NCBI GenBank assembly: GCA_036346255.1
Contig: CM070620.1
Location: forward strand, 11,954,671-12,018,670
DNA from: Ampelocalamus luodianensis
Taxonomy: Eukaryota > Streptophyta > Magnoliopsida > Poales > Poaceae
DNA: 64,000 bases
Direction: 5' to 3'
A program made the position numbers and the translations under genes. Below, piece by piece: positions 11,420 to 23,699 of this stretch (the stretch's first letter is position 1; each line of letters opens with the position of its first letter). Below the pieces are notes generated by a model. That model saw nothing but the letters and a program-made list of their open reading frames with translations. It was not told the DNA's origin and did not search any database.

Positions 11420-12620
11420 CAGTGGCGGACCCAGGATTCTTAGGATGGGTGTTCGGACTTCGGACCTAGGTTGCCCAGATATGCTAATACCAATACGTTG
11501 ATACCGTGAGATGCCATCCCCTCCCCCCCAAACACTGATACGATGATATGCATATATATAATATAATATAGAAAATATAGGAATTAATGATTTCATATGA
11601 GGAAATGAACGATATAAGGCGAGCATAATGACATAAATTAAACAGCAAATCATAGATATCAATGACGGTTGAGAAGGTGAAAACTATGAATAGAGCTATT
11701 TTTGCTCTAGACTTCTTATTTTGCCGAGTTATGTTGTTGTTGCAGCTGAGTTATGTTGTTATTGCAGGGTGTGGCTAAGACTTATGCTTGGTATTTGGTC
11801 ATTGTTGTTTTCTCTATTTTCTGTTATGAGCTGTAGTAGCTATACCGTTAAATCTTATTTTCTTCCTCTAATAGTGATCGGTAGAGGTTATGTCTTTTTT
11901 AAAAAAAAAACCTTGTGATTGGTCTTGGTCGTTGTTGTTTTCTCACTTTTTTATGTTTCAGATTATAGCAACTAGACTGCTATTTTCTTCCTCTAATAGT
12001 GATCGGTAGAGCTCCTGCCTTTTTTTTTCAATTTTTTTTTTGACAGATGCATACCTCACTGATCCTACTTTCTTTTGCTCTTTTCCCATTAGCAAGAACC
12101 CAATCTAAGAATGTTCCTTCCATAGAGCAAAAATTAGCATATAAACATATGTAACAAGAGCTCAACTATCTGTTCATTGCCCAAGACAAAGATTGCATTT
12201 TTGTGCAACACCCATTAGACAGAACCAAGAAAGCAGAGGAAGAGGCTAGACTCCAGAAAGAACCAGAGCTGGAGCGGAGCAGTGTCAGGGAGAAGTGGAG
12301 TGCGTGAAACTCGCTTAGATCTGGAGAGAGAACGATGATAGTGAGCTAGATATGCTACTCCCTTCCCGCCGCCACGCTCCCTCCCGGCCACCGCGTTGCT
12401 CGTCTTCGTAGCCCACGTCTCTGCTCGTTCACCACTTGGAGGTCGGAGCCCCCCATGGGCCCCATGCGAGGTGTAGGGAGTATGAACTAAATTCATTTGC
12501 GGACATAAATATATAGTTTTGACATAACTAATAATATATACATCTAATATACCAAATATTTTGTAAAAAAAAAATGGGTGTTCGGCTAAACACCCTTGAA
12601 CCATTGAGGATCCGCCCATG
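11420..12620. mobile_element. hAT-like element 1
   Basis: The left end is CAGTGGCGGACCC (11420) and the right end GGATCCGCCCATG (12620), which are imperfect inverted repeats. Perfect 8-bp target duplications tagagacg lie at 11412-11419 and 12621-12628, as expected for hAT transposons. Both ends also carry GGGTGTTCGG, directly repeated at about 11447 and 12576. The 1.2-kb interior has no transposase I can recognise, so it is a non-autonomous copy. Confidence 0.85.
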
Positions 12621-12628
12621 TAGAGACG

Positions 12629-13106
12629 AATGGAGTATCTAGCTAGCTCTAGACAGCCACCAGCCAATTTCATTCACTGCTGCTACTACCCTCACATGAC
12701 AGGTTAGTAGAGATTAAACAACTCATGCATCTCCTCTGTATAATAGATGGTACTACAAATCGGTATCTATCTATATCTATCTATTATAGGTGCATGCAAC
12801 TAGCTCAAACATGTGAGAGGTAATGGCATATACCAACGACCTATATGCCAGAACACAAGTAACCTTTTCGGCGTGTTTTGTAACCTCCATCCTTTGCCAA
12901 ATTAAACCACAAGCATTTATCGAGTGGTTCTCCTAACCCTCCCCTGGAAACGAAGAAAGGCTAGAGCTGAGTTGGTTAAACCGTTAAGCTCCTCCCCTGT
13001 ATTAAACCTGCCTCCTTTGGTCTCTCTCAGATAAGTCCCATCTCCTTCGATCGTCTCCGTTCCAGCTCCTGAACCGGCCGGCTTACGTGCCAGCTGACCG
13101 GCGTCG
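12629..13106 (+). promoter_or_regulatory. Upstream region of FLZ gene 1
   Basis: About 480 bp lie between the hAT element and the first FLZ start codon. A short TATCTA microsatellite-like run is at about 12763-12785. A TATA-like TATTAAAC at about 12999 lies some 100 bp before the ATG. The span after it is CT-rich and fits a 5' UTR. No other gene is seen. Confidence 0.4.
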
Positions 13107-13635
13107 ATGGAGTTCACCTCGTCCTACTTCCACACGCTCGGCAACCCCGACTTCGCAGCGGTCTTCTCCGGGGGCGGCAGCGCACAGGCGCTCCGGCCGT
13201 GCCCTCCCTCCACAGTCGACGCCGCCGGCGTGAAGGCGGAGAAGATCAGCGTGGCGAGGCACGCCACCCCCTCCGTTTTCTGCGTCCCGGAAGCGGAGGT
13301 GGAGGAGGCGCACCACTTCCTGGACGAGTGCTCCCTCTGCCGCAAGTTCCTCTCCGGCGACATCTTCATGTACAGGTCAACTATCGCTTGCGCTCACAGT
13401 CGTCGTCATACTAGAACCTACGTCTTGACACCGTGTGTGCCTTTGCGTTTGATCGTTCCGGCGCGCGCGCTCGGCGAGCAGAGGGGACACGCCGTTCTGC
13501 AGCGAGGAGTGCAGGAGGGAGCAGATCGAGATGGACAGGACCAAGCACCGCAGGAAGAAGCAGCACTCCCCCATGGCGCAGGCGGCGACGCAGCACAGAG
13601 AGCGCGCCCCCCAGCGGCAGCTGCAGCCAAACTAG
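13107..13635 (+). CDS. FLZ-type zinc-finger protein (DUF581), gene 1
   Basis: Two exons, 13107-13375 and 13482-13635, joined at GT...AG borders in phase 2, encode 140 residues. The FCS-like zinc finger spans about residues 70-109, with CX2C at C75/C78 and CX3C at C96/C100 around the conserved D-I-F-M-Y-R-G core. FLZ proteins are plant-specific adaptors known to bind SnRK1 kinase subunits and are often sugar or stress responsive. The N-terminal 69 residues are low complexity; the C-terminal tail is basic then Gln-rich (KHRRKKQ). The start is the first in-frame ATG after a CT-rich leader. The intron splits the Arg codon inside the domain, as in the paralogue at 18696. Family assignment is firm; the physiological role is inferred. 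Confidence 0.92.
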
Positions 13636-14786
13636 AGCTCTGCGTCAGGGCCTGCCGGGCTGGACTCTCTTTATGCACGCTACATGTACAAGAGCACAAG
13701 CTCCTACGTGCTGACAGGGGAAGATCTGGCATATACCGAAGGGTTCTTGCGATGAATCACGACCCGATTTTCCACCTGTTCCTAGGGGAAACGATGTTGT
13801 GACGAAGGTTTTTGTGTACTGTATATGCTTGCTGAGCATACGAGTTAATTAGTTTGCTCGTCTTGCTCCTTTTTTGTTTGATTCCTGATTCTGATCAGGG
13901 CCATTAAAAGAGCCTATGAGCTCTTTTCTTCCACCTGTATATTTCTTTTCCTCCTCGTTTTCGTTTTCCTTGTTGATGTTCCAGCGCTGTGGAAAAGAAT
14001 GGTGTACGATTTTCCACAAAACAGTGTTGAATGGGTTTTGCTTGCACCACGGGTTCACGACATATCCTGCTTCATACAGTTTCGTCAATTTCTCCAATTG
14101 TTTGTATGCGTTGTAGTCTTAGCATCTTAGTTGAACATTGCTGTTTCGTTTGCACTATAATCACTGTGAGGCGATTCCAATAAGCTGATGCATACTTCAA
14201 ATAAGGAATGGAAAGAGCAGTTTTTAACCCCTCGAGTCTGAAGCAGGGTTAAAAAAAAACCGGCCGAAAATCAGTTTTACTGGTCATACCGCCCCAGTAG
14301 AAATCCAAACCGGGCAATTGACAAGGAAGCACGAAGAATCCAGCCATGCGATTCTGTCCTAGCACGTGGAAATGCGGAACCCAGTGCATCCCACGGGTGA
14401 GCCGCGGGTTGAGCTTGATGGAATCCAGGAGACCACCATTTAATTTGGAGCTTTTACACACCTTTCGATTGCCACTTGCAAGCTGCAGGCTCAGTTTAAT
14501 CACTGCCCTTTGATGTTTCCTTTGGACTGAAGTAAAGCAACGGATGCTCTTGTGGCCGTTGGTTTTAGTACCACCAGTCTGTCCAACCAAGTGACCAACA
14601 CATAATGGACCTTTTTTTTTTCTAGGTGATGTCATGAGGTTCCAATCAAAATTACAGCTCTTGAGAATTGAGATCGATCCTTGCGAGAGTGCTATAGAAG
14701 GAAGAAATACCCATGCCGTGTGTCAAGTAGCGAGGGACTCGGGTCAAGGTCTCTTCACTCGGCAGGCATTCGAGGGAGGAAGAAGT
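13636..14786. other. 3' flank of FLZ gene 1
   Basis: No second gene is seen. The first ~500 bp downstream probably holds the 3' UTR. At about 14232-14270 there is an isolated TTTTAACCCCTCGAG and a later CCGGCCG stretch reminiscent of the MULE TIR motif, possibly an eroded terminus. The rest is unremarkable. Confidence 0.4.
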
Positions 14787-14994
14787 CCACTTTTGCTCCC
14801 ACTAAACTTATGCCTTGAGTACGTATAACACCATCAACTACGAAACCGTTCACTTTGCCCTCTTAAATTAGTCAAACCGGTTTTGTGTTGATGTGGCTGC
14901 CACGTGATCTGAGATGGCATGCTTATCTGATGTGGATACCACATGGATCCCAACGTGCTCGAGTTCGGCCTAGCTCCTGCTTGATCAGAGCAAA

Positions 14995-15720
14995 TGTCGG
15001 AGGGAGAGAGAGGAAGGCCGGTGTCAACGACGGCTTCAAATCGAGACCTGAAGGACACGACGGCGACGGAGTTGAGCCCCCGCACGAGGCCGTGGAGGGC
15101 ACCGTAGCCGTGGGATCCGAGTCCGATGTAGCCGAAAAGGAGCCGTTCCTCCCGATCCCTCTCCCCCTAGACGCCGCCACCGACGGCAACGGAGACATGA
15201 TCCTCTTCGGCGCTGCGGAGGAAGATGGGGGAGATGGAGGGGTAAGATGGTGGTGGTTGTTCTTGCCGCTGTCAGGCGCTTCTCGATGAATAGGAGGACG
15301 CAGACAAAGCGGTGGATGAGGAGCTTCTTGGGTGTCGCCGCCAGCTCGACAGACTCCATTGCTGGGGCGGGGGAGCGACCACGCCTTTCGGCACACCGAC
15401 TAGCTCTGAATGTGGCCGCGCTTGTCCACCTTGCCGCTGGTGTCCGCGATCGCATCCACCTCCAGCGCCTACGCAAGTGAGACCAGAGCGGGGTCGACAT
15501 GGAGGACAATGATGATGCAGATCTAGCCGTCTCGGCGCAGCAGCGTGGCTGGGTTGGCGAGTTCTGGCGGCGATTGGCACTGGTAAGGGTAGATTCAGCA
15601 GCGGAGGCTCGGGACCAGCAAGATTGGGTGGCCATGCCTTGGAGAGGGGGCAACGAGTGGCGAGAGCCGACGAGGAGCACCAGGTGCAAAGTCGCGATGG
15701 TGACCATTCTACTCACCGTC
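14995..15720. pseudogene. GC-rich cargo of MULE 2
   Basis: A GC-rich, codon-like segment within the MULE. Plus-strand frames are acidic (repeated GDG, EED). Minus-strand frames are Ser/Pro-rich, such as SATSDSDPTATVPS. I cannot decide the strand or name a family. The contrast with the AT-rich flanks and the position between MULE TIRs suggest a captured gene fragment. Confidence 0.35.
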
Positions 15721-16504
15721 TGATGCGGATCAATCTCAGGATGAGATTAAATCTGTGAGTCGTCCGATCTTTCACATTGGAAATTCTCAAACAAATATGT
15801 GGAACATGAACTACAGGATGCAATTTGTACTTGGATAAATAAATCTCACACCCACACACACCACAGTACACGAACGAGAAGTAGGGATCAAAGATCTAAC
15901 GAGAAAATCCTAACACCACAGCTAGAAACCCCATGCCGAGATGAAAACCAAGATTGGAATTCACAAATCACTCATAGAACATGGATAAACCCTAACGACC
16001 GAAGGTCAACACATACACATGTTTTAATTCATAACTCAAACTTAACTCTTACAGAGAGACGGCTGAGGTTATATAGCTTCCCACACGCACACACCTCCCT
16101 GGCCAAAACTAACACACGCACAACTACTAATCAACTCGGACTCCAGACTAAAACGCACACAACCGACTAGGACTCCACCAAAACCGACTAAGCTATCACG
16201 TATACGTGTTTATAATGCACACGTTTACAAAACTCAATAACTAACGTGATAGGTGAACACTAATCAACGTGATTTGTGTTCACATGCTAGCTAAGCAACT
16301 AAGACTCACGTAGACGTAGGTGTTTGACCCTGGCTTGGTGTAGCACTGCTACATGCATGCAAGGTGAGCCCCATCCAAGAGCACATAATGAAAGGCATTC
16401 ACGTGGAGTAGAGACATGTAAGCCAGCAAGCAATTTGCATGCCGGTGGCCCCATCCAAGTGCATGCGGAGATAGGACTTCAAACCAAAACACCTTTCAGT
16501 AGGG

Positions 16505-16972
16505 AAAAAATCCTATAGGACCTGGCCCATAACTCTATTAACTCTATTAATGTGGACCAACTACACTGCATGACACGTGTTCTTTCACGAATATCAAAGC
16601 GTGACGTGGTAGCCTTCAGTATTCAATTCGTGAAAATCCACATCAATGATTTATAAGGCTATGCGCTTTGAGATTCGTAAAACGACACGTGTCACATGAT
16701 GGAGTTGGTCCACATCAATGAAGTTGTGGATCAGGTCCTATATCCTATAGAACCTGGTCCACAACTTCATTGATGTGGACCAACTCCACTGCATGACACG
16801 TGTTTTTCACGAATCTCAAAGCGTGACGTGGTAGCCTTTAGTATTCAATTCGTGAAAATTCATATCAATGATTTATAAGGCTATGCGCTTTGAGATTCGT
16901 AAAAAGACACGTGTCACGTGATGGAGTTGGTCCACATCAATGAAGTTGTAGACCAGATCCTATAGGATTTTT
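16505..16972. repeat. Tandem pair of foldback MITEs
   Basis: Two ~230-bp units (about 16512-16740 and 16743-16972) each fold back along most of their length. Arms carry TCCTATAGGACCTGG, TTCATTGATGTGGACCAACT and GACACGTGT, with GCGTGACGTGGTAGCC near the centre. The two units are about 90% identical by eye and arranged head to tail. The motif GACACGTGT also holds a G-box core (CACGTG). No coding potential is seen. Confidence 0.75.
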
Positions 16973-17732
16973 TTTCCTTTCGGCGCTAGCAATCATCCTG
17001 ATTTCCTGGGATTCACCCCACCGAACTTGACTTCTATCTCCTTGCTTATCCCTTGATTTATCTCCTAAAAAGTCTATAGCAAACTTAACAAAACAGGACT
17101 CTTGATCCTGTTCCACGCACACATGCACTCGTTGCACTCGTACGCATACAGGCTTGCACACGAGCACACACTTGCCTTTTGTATATGTGCCTTCCTTCAC
17201 ACATGCATCCACTTCCAAATATTCGGCCTTCAGGCACGGCACATGTACATGCACACGCGCTGTAGCTTGCATGACCTTGTTACACGCCGCATCACCGTCG
17301 CTGGCTCCAGTCCTGAGCGCCTGCTCGTCTAGGCTTTGAGCAAAGAGGGAGGAGGAGGAGAAGACGACCGACGACGAGCTCTGACATGGGGGCCAATCGG
17401 CGGCGAGCTGAGCCCAGCTCGGCCAACTCAGGCTTGAGAGGGAAAGAAAGAGAGGAGGGAGGAGGAGACAAATATGATTCTGACATGTGGGGCAAACTAT
17501 TTTATATGCACATATTTCCAACTTAGTTTTGCTGGATCAGCTGTTTTTGTCCACATGAATGCCATGTCATTGAAATGTTGACACATGGGTGCCATGTAAG
17601 CTAAAATCATAGTGGTTTAGGATGAGAGGGGTTAAGTGACCCGGTTAGCTAGTTTAGAGGGGTAGAGGGAACGGTTTTATAGTTAAAGAACGTTATTAGG
17701 ATTAGAGACATAAGTTCAAGGGGCAAAAGTGG

Positions 17733-18695
17733 AGCTACAAAGCAGCCTTGCAGGTCTGATGCGAGTAGCCCAACTACTACTCGCGAAAATGTCTCCAAGG
17801 ACTGACTGAAACTTGCAGACCATGTCTCACTGAACACCGGCGGATTTATGCCAATCTCCTCGTTCAAAGCACCGTGTCTGTCTTTCTGAAAGTTTTCGAG
17901 TAAGTTCATGATAGGACAGACACATCAACAACCCCATCAGGATTCATTTGTGAGCAGGCTGCAAACCAGTATATTTGAATTCTCATGTATTTCTCAGAGT
18001 TGCCAAGCTCTAGCTCTCTCTTTTTTTTCTTCCAAGCTCTCGAAATCTTTGACCAGGGCTGAAATATTCTCGATCCTAATCGAATCAGAAAAGGGTAATT
18101 GTAAACTTTATTTTGTGCGCATGCTTTGCAAGGCCCTTCTCTAGACTGCACTGCCATTTGCAAGGCTGTTTGCGATCCCACGGGCGTCACCAGACGATTC
18201 ATTCAGAAGCCCGAGACGTCACCTCCCCCACCACCCGAGGGCCCTACTTCTCACTGGCCAGTGGGGCCAATAACCAGTGAGGGCCCACGCGACATTGTGA
18301 CAGCCTGCCGGGAAAGCTGGAGCCTGCTGGGACGGAGTGGGGGAGCGTGGGCCCCGCAGATCCGACCCCAGGCCGTAACCAGCGCGTCGGTCTCCACGCG
18401 GGGGAATCCGGCTTACCCCCACCGACAGGCGGGGCTCGCGCGATCCCCACGCGGTCCCACCTCCGCCTCCCTACGCCACTATTAAAACCACCCGCACCCT
18501 CCTCCTTGCCTCCCCACTAAGCATCACGCATTCGACAGAGACGCACGCAGAGAAAACACGAAAGAATCGGGGAAAAGCACGGACGATTTGCGAGCGGGGA
18601 AGACCCGGCCGGATCTCGCCGGAGTTAGCTGCTGCGCTTTCTGCTGCGGCGCATCGACGGAGGAGCGGGACCGGCTTCCCAGTGGCAAGGCGGAG
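17733..18695 (+). promoter_or_regulatory. Upstream region of FLZ gene 2
   Basis: This span separates MULE 2 from the second FLZ start. A TATA-like CTATTAAAAC lies at 18479-18488, with about 200 bp of CA/GA-rich leader before the ATG. The GC-rich block at 18210-18470 (CCCACGCGG repeats) resembles a proximal promoter. No ATG occurs between the TATA-like box and the coding start at 18696, so the start choice is simple. Confidence 0.5.
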
Positions 18696-19088
18696 ATGGG
18701 AGGAGGGCACGTGCATTTCCTGGGAGCGTGCTTCCTCTGCCGGAAGCCGCTCGCCGGCAACCGCGACATCTTCATGTACAGGTGCCGCCATTTTATTCCC
18801 CGTTTCTTTCACTCTGTTCTTTTCCCCCATCAAAACGGCACCATTAACTGATGTGGAATTTCGACCTTACCACGCCATGCAACTAATCTCCTGTGCCGAT
18901 CGAACAGAGGGGACACGCCGTTCTGCAGCGAGGAGTGCAGGCGGGTGCAGATGGAGGCGGACGAGGCGACGGAGAGGAAGGAGAAGGCCCGCGCCAGGAA
19001 GCTGGCACAGGGGGACCCACCTCCCAGGGAAGTACAGGCCCCACAGGAGCGTGGCAAGGTCCGGGCTGGGTCGATCCTAGCCCTGTAA
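18696..19088 (+). CDS. FLZ-type zinc-finger protein (DUF581), gene 2
   Basis: Exons 18696-18781 and 18908-19088, joined in phase 2 at GT...AG, encode only 88 residues. The FLZ finger starts almost at the N-terminus (HFLGACFLCRKPLAGNRDIF), with zinc ligands C12/C15 and C35/C39 and the FMYRGDTPFCSEEC core shared with gene 1. The C-terminal half is charged (EATERKEKARARK) and may form a helix. The reading frame stays open upstream for at least 50 codons, but no ATG lies in it, so I use 18696. The protein is short for the family. Either the N-terminus really is minimal, initiation is non-ATG, or an upstream exon was missed. The role is probably as a SnRK1-linked adaptor, as for other FLZ proteins. 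Confidence 0.85.
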
Positions 19089-19332
19089 CAGCAGTCCTAA
19101 AGTCGTCTCGGTGACCTTAACACCAGTCACCAGAGATAATCGCTTTTACGTGCACGGGTTTGTGTTTTTTGTTTAAACCCTTGGGATTATTTGGTGTGTG
19201 TTGGTTCTCGATCGGTGACGTATGTAATGATGTGCGAGACTTTCCGATGCTGTATGTATATAACATGGAGGTGGTGTATGTGACTGGTGTCCTAGATCAT
19301 TTGATGCCGCCGGGCAGGTGGCTGGAGGCAAA

Positions 19333-20692
19333 CAGGGGTGGACCCAGATGGGTTAAGGATGATTAGCTGAACCTCCAAACTGTTTAGGCACAAAATTTGG
19401 TATATATGAGATATAATATATGTATATACTAAAAATTAGGTTAAATTAACATATAATGTCATCAAAAGCCTATTCAGTCGGAACCTCAATCGTAGCAATC
19501 GCACAGCCCACTAAAGCCAAATCATTCTACATTCGGCCACTGTTCTAGCCCTCCCCTACAATGACTCGGCCCAATATCTCAAAACCCATTTATTGGCCAA
19601 CCCTAACCCGATCTTTCTTTCTCTCAATCTCATATCTTTCTCTCAAAGAAACACACACGCACACAGCCTTGCCCTTGCGCCTTGCGGGCTTGCGGCGACA
19701 GTGGTAGGCCACGATGTCGCGTCGAGCGGGTGAGCGCGGTGGCTGGCGGCTGCGGGCTGTGGTGGCCTGGGAGAAGGGGAGGAGTGCTACGACGCTAGCA
19801 CGGCCTGCTCTGAGCGCAGTGGCCAACGGGGTGGGTCGGCCGGCAGGGCGAGGCGCACCGCGCACTGCTCCGAGGACCGAGGCTCCAACTCCGAACGGGT
19901 GATCCGACGGAGGCGGTCTAGTGATGGATCGAAGCTAGCGACTAGGGTGAGCCGTGAGCGGGACTGGCCAGCAACAATGGCAGGGCAAAGCGTGTGGGCG
20001 TGGCCATCTGGGTGACCGAGCAACCGAGCCGGTGAGCCCCGACCCCCCAAGCACAGGTCCTGAGGAGTGAGGACTAAGCCACTGAGGTGAGGTATCCAAT
20101 CCCAAATCCTTAATTCCCAAACAGCCAAACCGGTTTAAAAAATGAAGCGCGATTGATGAATCTTGTATTTATGTGAATTGTAGATCTTAGAGCTTTTATA
20201 AATGTACAAAGTAGTTCAGATTATTGCATTATTGGCTGACACCAAAATAAAACATTAGATTGCCCCCATGAAATTTAATTTTGTATAAAGATATTATACT
20301 TTGAAAACTTTCAAGTATCCATGTAGAGTTCTCATTGGACAGAAGATTCTAAGCAATAACAAGTTAATCGTAGCAGATAATGGAATATCTAGACTATTTT
20401 CGGCCAAAACAACTAAACTTTCAGCTCAGCTGAGAGCATGAGACTAAAAAGACAACTCTAGATTTAAGTTACATTACTAGGCTATAGCAAAGGATGGTGA
20501 CATGCTTCAGCAATATGAATATAAATTCATCCAAACACGCTTATATAATTTATTGATGATCTCAAGTTATACAAATTTATTTAACAAATCAAATCTGCAA
20601 ACTACAAATTCATGGGCCGGGATGTTAGCCTGCATACGTTAATAGCAGCACATGTACATCCCTAGCTTATATAAATACCGGGTCCGCCGCTG
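19333..20692. mobile_element. hAT-like element 2
   Basis: Ends are CAGGGGTGGACCCAG (19333) and GGGTCCGCCGCTG (20692), related to those of the element at 11420. Flanking 8-mers ggaggcaa (19324-19331) and ggaggcac (20693-20700) differ at one base, with one extra A at the left edge. The interior is AT-rich at both sides with a GC-rich core (about 19680-20060) and holds no recognisable transposase. It lies 245 bp beyond the FLZ 2 stop. Confidence 0.72.
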
Positions 20693-20700
20693 GGAGGCAC

Positions 20701-21416
20701 GTCACCAGAAAAATTGACTATTGCGATGCTAAGCTTCGTGTACCGCTACACAATCACAAACAACGTGGCTCGACACAGGTGAATTGAATGAGCAACTGCA
20801 GAGCAGTCCAGACGCATACGGATAGAGCAGAGGGGTACTTCTCTGCTGTTGCATCTGCGCAGCTCGTTAACCCGGGGGGACCCACTTGTCAGCCTATGCC
20901 GACAGGCGTTGCACTGCCCTGGTTCTGCATGGATGCTCTTGGAACGGCACCCGCACATAAACCAGGGAAAAGGATGTAACTTGACATACAACCTGCCAAG
21001 CCATCCTTGGATCTTGATTGGTCACAAGGGGCTCAGGTCGGTGATGGCGCTAGCGCACTAGCTCTAGTTACTCCACTAAAGAAGAGGGGAAATGTAGTAG
21101 TTGGGTTAGGGTAGAGTACCACAAATTCACCATGGTCGGCCACAGTGGGTCAGCCATCATCGTTTTATTTGTCCTTCGGACGGTGGTAGGTTGGAGCAAC
21201 GGACAACCTCCGTGGCGTGCAGATTCAGAAGAAAAAACTGAGCGTTTTGGACCTAGTACAGGACACGGTAGTGGTGCCTATTAATCACATGTTTTTTTAA
21301 GGGACCAAAAGCATATACATATACTTGCATCCAAATGCAAAAGCAAGAATTGATCTATCAAGCTAATACACGTACAATTATCCCCTAGTAAGCCATCATA
21401 GATGAGATGTACCATA
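20701..21416. other. Intergenic spacer
   Basis: No gene is supported. Short frames on both strands around 20780-21060 show no family resemblance. Confidence 0.5.
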
Positions 21417-22549
21417 CAAGTATTACGATTTTTTTGAAATAATATTAATTTAAAAGATAATTACAAAAAATAGTAAAAAATTACAAAAATAGGCCACTAT
21501 CGCCATTTGGAATGGCGAAATTTGTCTGTCGCCATTCCCTGTCGCCAATTGGAACAATGTCGAGAGGGTTCTGTCGCCAATCGAACTAGCGACAGGCTAA
21601 TTTTTTTTGTTTAATTGGCGACAGATTCCTGTCGCCAATTGAAATGACGAAATGACCTTATATTTAATTTTTTTTTATTTATATGTAGAGAATTTAGTCT
21701 AAAGGTTTAGTGTATTTCATGAAGTTTCTTGGCAATACCTTGAAGTGTTTGCATAGTTTGGAATTCAAAATTGGAGAAGATAACGAAATGTGAAGTAGAG
21801 AATGTGAGATCGGCGGCGCAATTTGGAACGCGAGTTTGGCAGCGCAATAATACAAACAGCCCCCTTCAGAGCGAAATAAAAAAATATTTGGGTTTAGGGT
21901 TGCCACACGCGTTGTTGTCCGATTGTATTGTTTGTGGAACCGATTCCTTCGGAAAAAGATTACGTAATATTTAATAGTCGAAATATTTGGAAAAAGAGAT
22001 TTAAGTTTGAAAGATTTCATAACTTAATTACGAATTACATGGCGAGCTGGGTTTGGTTACGTATATCAGAAACACCAACATTTACTCATACTATTTTTGT
22101 ATATTCAAACTATATATTTTAGAAAATATCGTTGATCAAAATTAATATTGTTTAACTATACTCGATGGCTTTTTGTTGTGACCGGAGGGAGTAGTAAAAT
22201 AACCTCCATGGTTGTTATGAGGCACCTAACGGTTTCGCGGTGAGGTAGTGTAGTAGTAAAATAGAAAGGGAGACATTAACAAGAGATCACATATGCTTAA
22301 TTTGATCTAAATATTTTCTACAATCTTTTGCCTCCTAATTCGAACTTACCACAAGTCCACAAGATCCGTTTATATCCTTTCTAAAAATCGATTATATGCT
22401 TCTTGCACTCCAATCTTGACATCTTACAAGTAGCTTTCCAGAGTCCAATCTGATTACTAGCATTAATGATCTCTCTATTATTTGACAGCATGCAAAAAGC
22501 ACAATCCAAGATTTACATGCCAATCTTCAATTACGTGTGGATGGAGCGT

Positions 22550-23110
22550 AGAACTCTTTGAGGCAGAAGCTGGGGTCACTTCGCCCAGTAGCCACCGCAG
22601 AACCGCCGATGACCCGTCGCCGCCGTTTGATCCGGCGCGCTCTCGCGAGCCGCCGCCACCGCGAAGCCTCGCAGCGAGCCGCCGCCACCGCGCGCCTCGC
22701 AAGGAGTCGCCGCGCCGCCTTCTTTACGCGCCGCTCGAGCGCCGCCGCTTTGTCTCTTTGCACGCGCGCCGCGGTTTGAGCGAAGGCGTACGATCCCCGC
22801 AGATCCACCTCACCACGTGCCCACGCCGCGGTCGCGCCTCGCGCGCCCTCAACCCGCCGCCGCCGCCTTGGCGCCGCGAGCTTGGCCGCTTTGGCGCCGC
22901 TGGAACCGCCGCTTGGCGCGCGCGATGAAGCCGCGCGCCGCGCGCCGCGTGGAGCCGCTTCGGCGCCGCGCCGCAGCCGCCACCGAGTTGCCGCCCCGGC
23001 GCGCGCACCGCCACGGTCGCCACCGCCGCTGGCTTGCGCGCACGCGCCGCCCACGACGCCATTCCGCAACGCAGCGCCGCCGCCACCCGCAAGGCACGGT
23101 GCTAGGGTTA
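22550..23110. other. Very GC-rich block inside MULE 3
   Basis: About 550 bp dominated by GCCGCC, GCGCGC and CGCCGC words, open in several frames on both strands with Ala/Arg-rich translations. It may be captured first-exon sequence or the 5' region of the Copia remnant to its right. No domain is recognised. Confidence 0.4.
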
Positions 23111-23699
23111 GGGAAACCCTAGCACCAGCATATAGCCCAACCTGCATGGGCCATGTGGGCCGAAAGACCAAAAGCAGGCCGACGGCATGGGCCCTAAGAA
23201 AGGCCAAATGGGCCGGAAGGAGGCCCGGACGAAAGAAAAAAACCCGTACCGAAAGAAAAAATGACAATTTTGCAAAAGGGCCTTGCGATTCTCGCTTTTG
23301 CTTGAAGTTTTCGCATATAATGAAATGTTGCGAAAACCCCTGGAAAATATGAAATTCACGCGCAAATTTTCTCGGAAGCGAGATTTCGCGTTTAACCCTG
23401 AAACTTGCGTTTTATGCTAAAAAGTAACTTTTCCAGAGAAAAGGCCTCGAAATCGAATTTTTGCATATTTTTTGAAATTTGGAGCATATTTATTCTTGCT
23501 ATTGTTATTTCTATGCAATTTATTTTACAGATTTTCTGCTTTGATTATTTGTAATTATTTATATTGCTTTTAATCATTGAAAATAGCGATAAATCTTGAA
23601 AAATGCGTGAAAAATACGGAAATATTATAGGAATTCTTGCAACCTTTTATGTACATTACCAGCAGTAATCTTATGCATCCTTTGCATGAATATGCGAAT

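Larger units (their letters stand above)
14787..17732. mobile_element. MULE-like element 2, degenerate
   Basis: The left TIR (from CCACTTTTGC at 14787) and the right TIR (ending GCAAAAGTGG at 17732) pair over about 95 bp, with shared features CACTTTTGC, AAACTTATG, AAACCGTTC, CCTCT and AAACCGG. Just inside each arm is a block with alternating GATGTGG, GCCACGTG and ATGGCAT words. No convincing target duplication remains, so the insertion is old. The interior includes GC-rich cargo at 14995-15720 and a tandem foldback MITE pair at 16505-16972. Confidence 0.6.

Noticed and set aside
18126..18485. 119-codon plus frame upstream of FLZ 2
   Set aside because: It overlaps the GC-rich promoter, stops just at the TATA-like box, and has no recognisable domain.
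22527..23352. Arg/Ala-rich frames up to 246 codons
   Set aside because: They result from a GCCGCC-rich block inside MULE 3; all six frames are similarly open and no family is seen.
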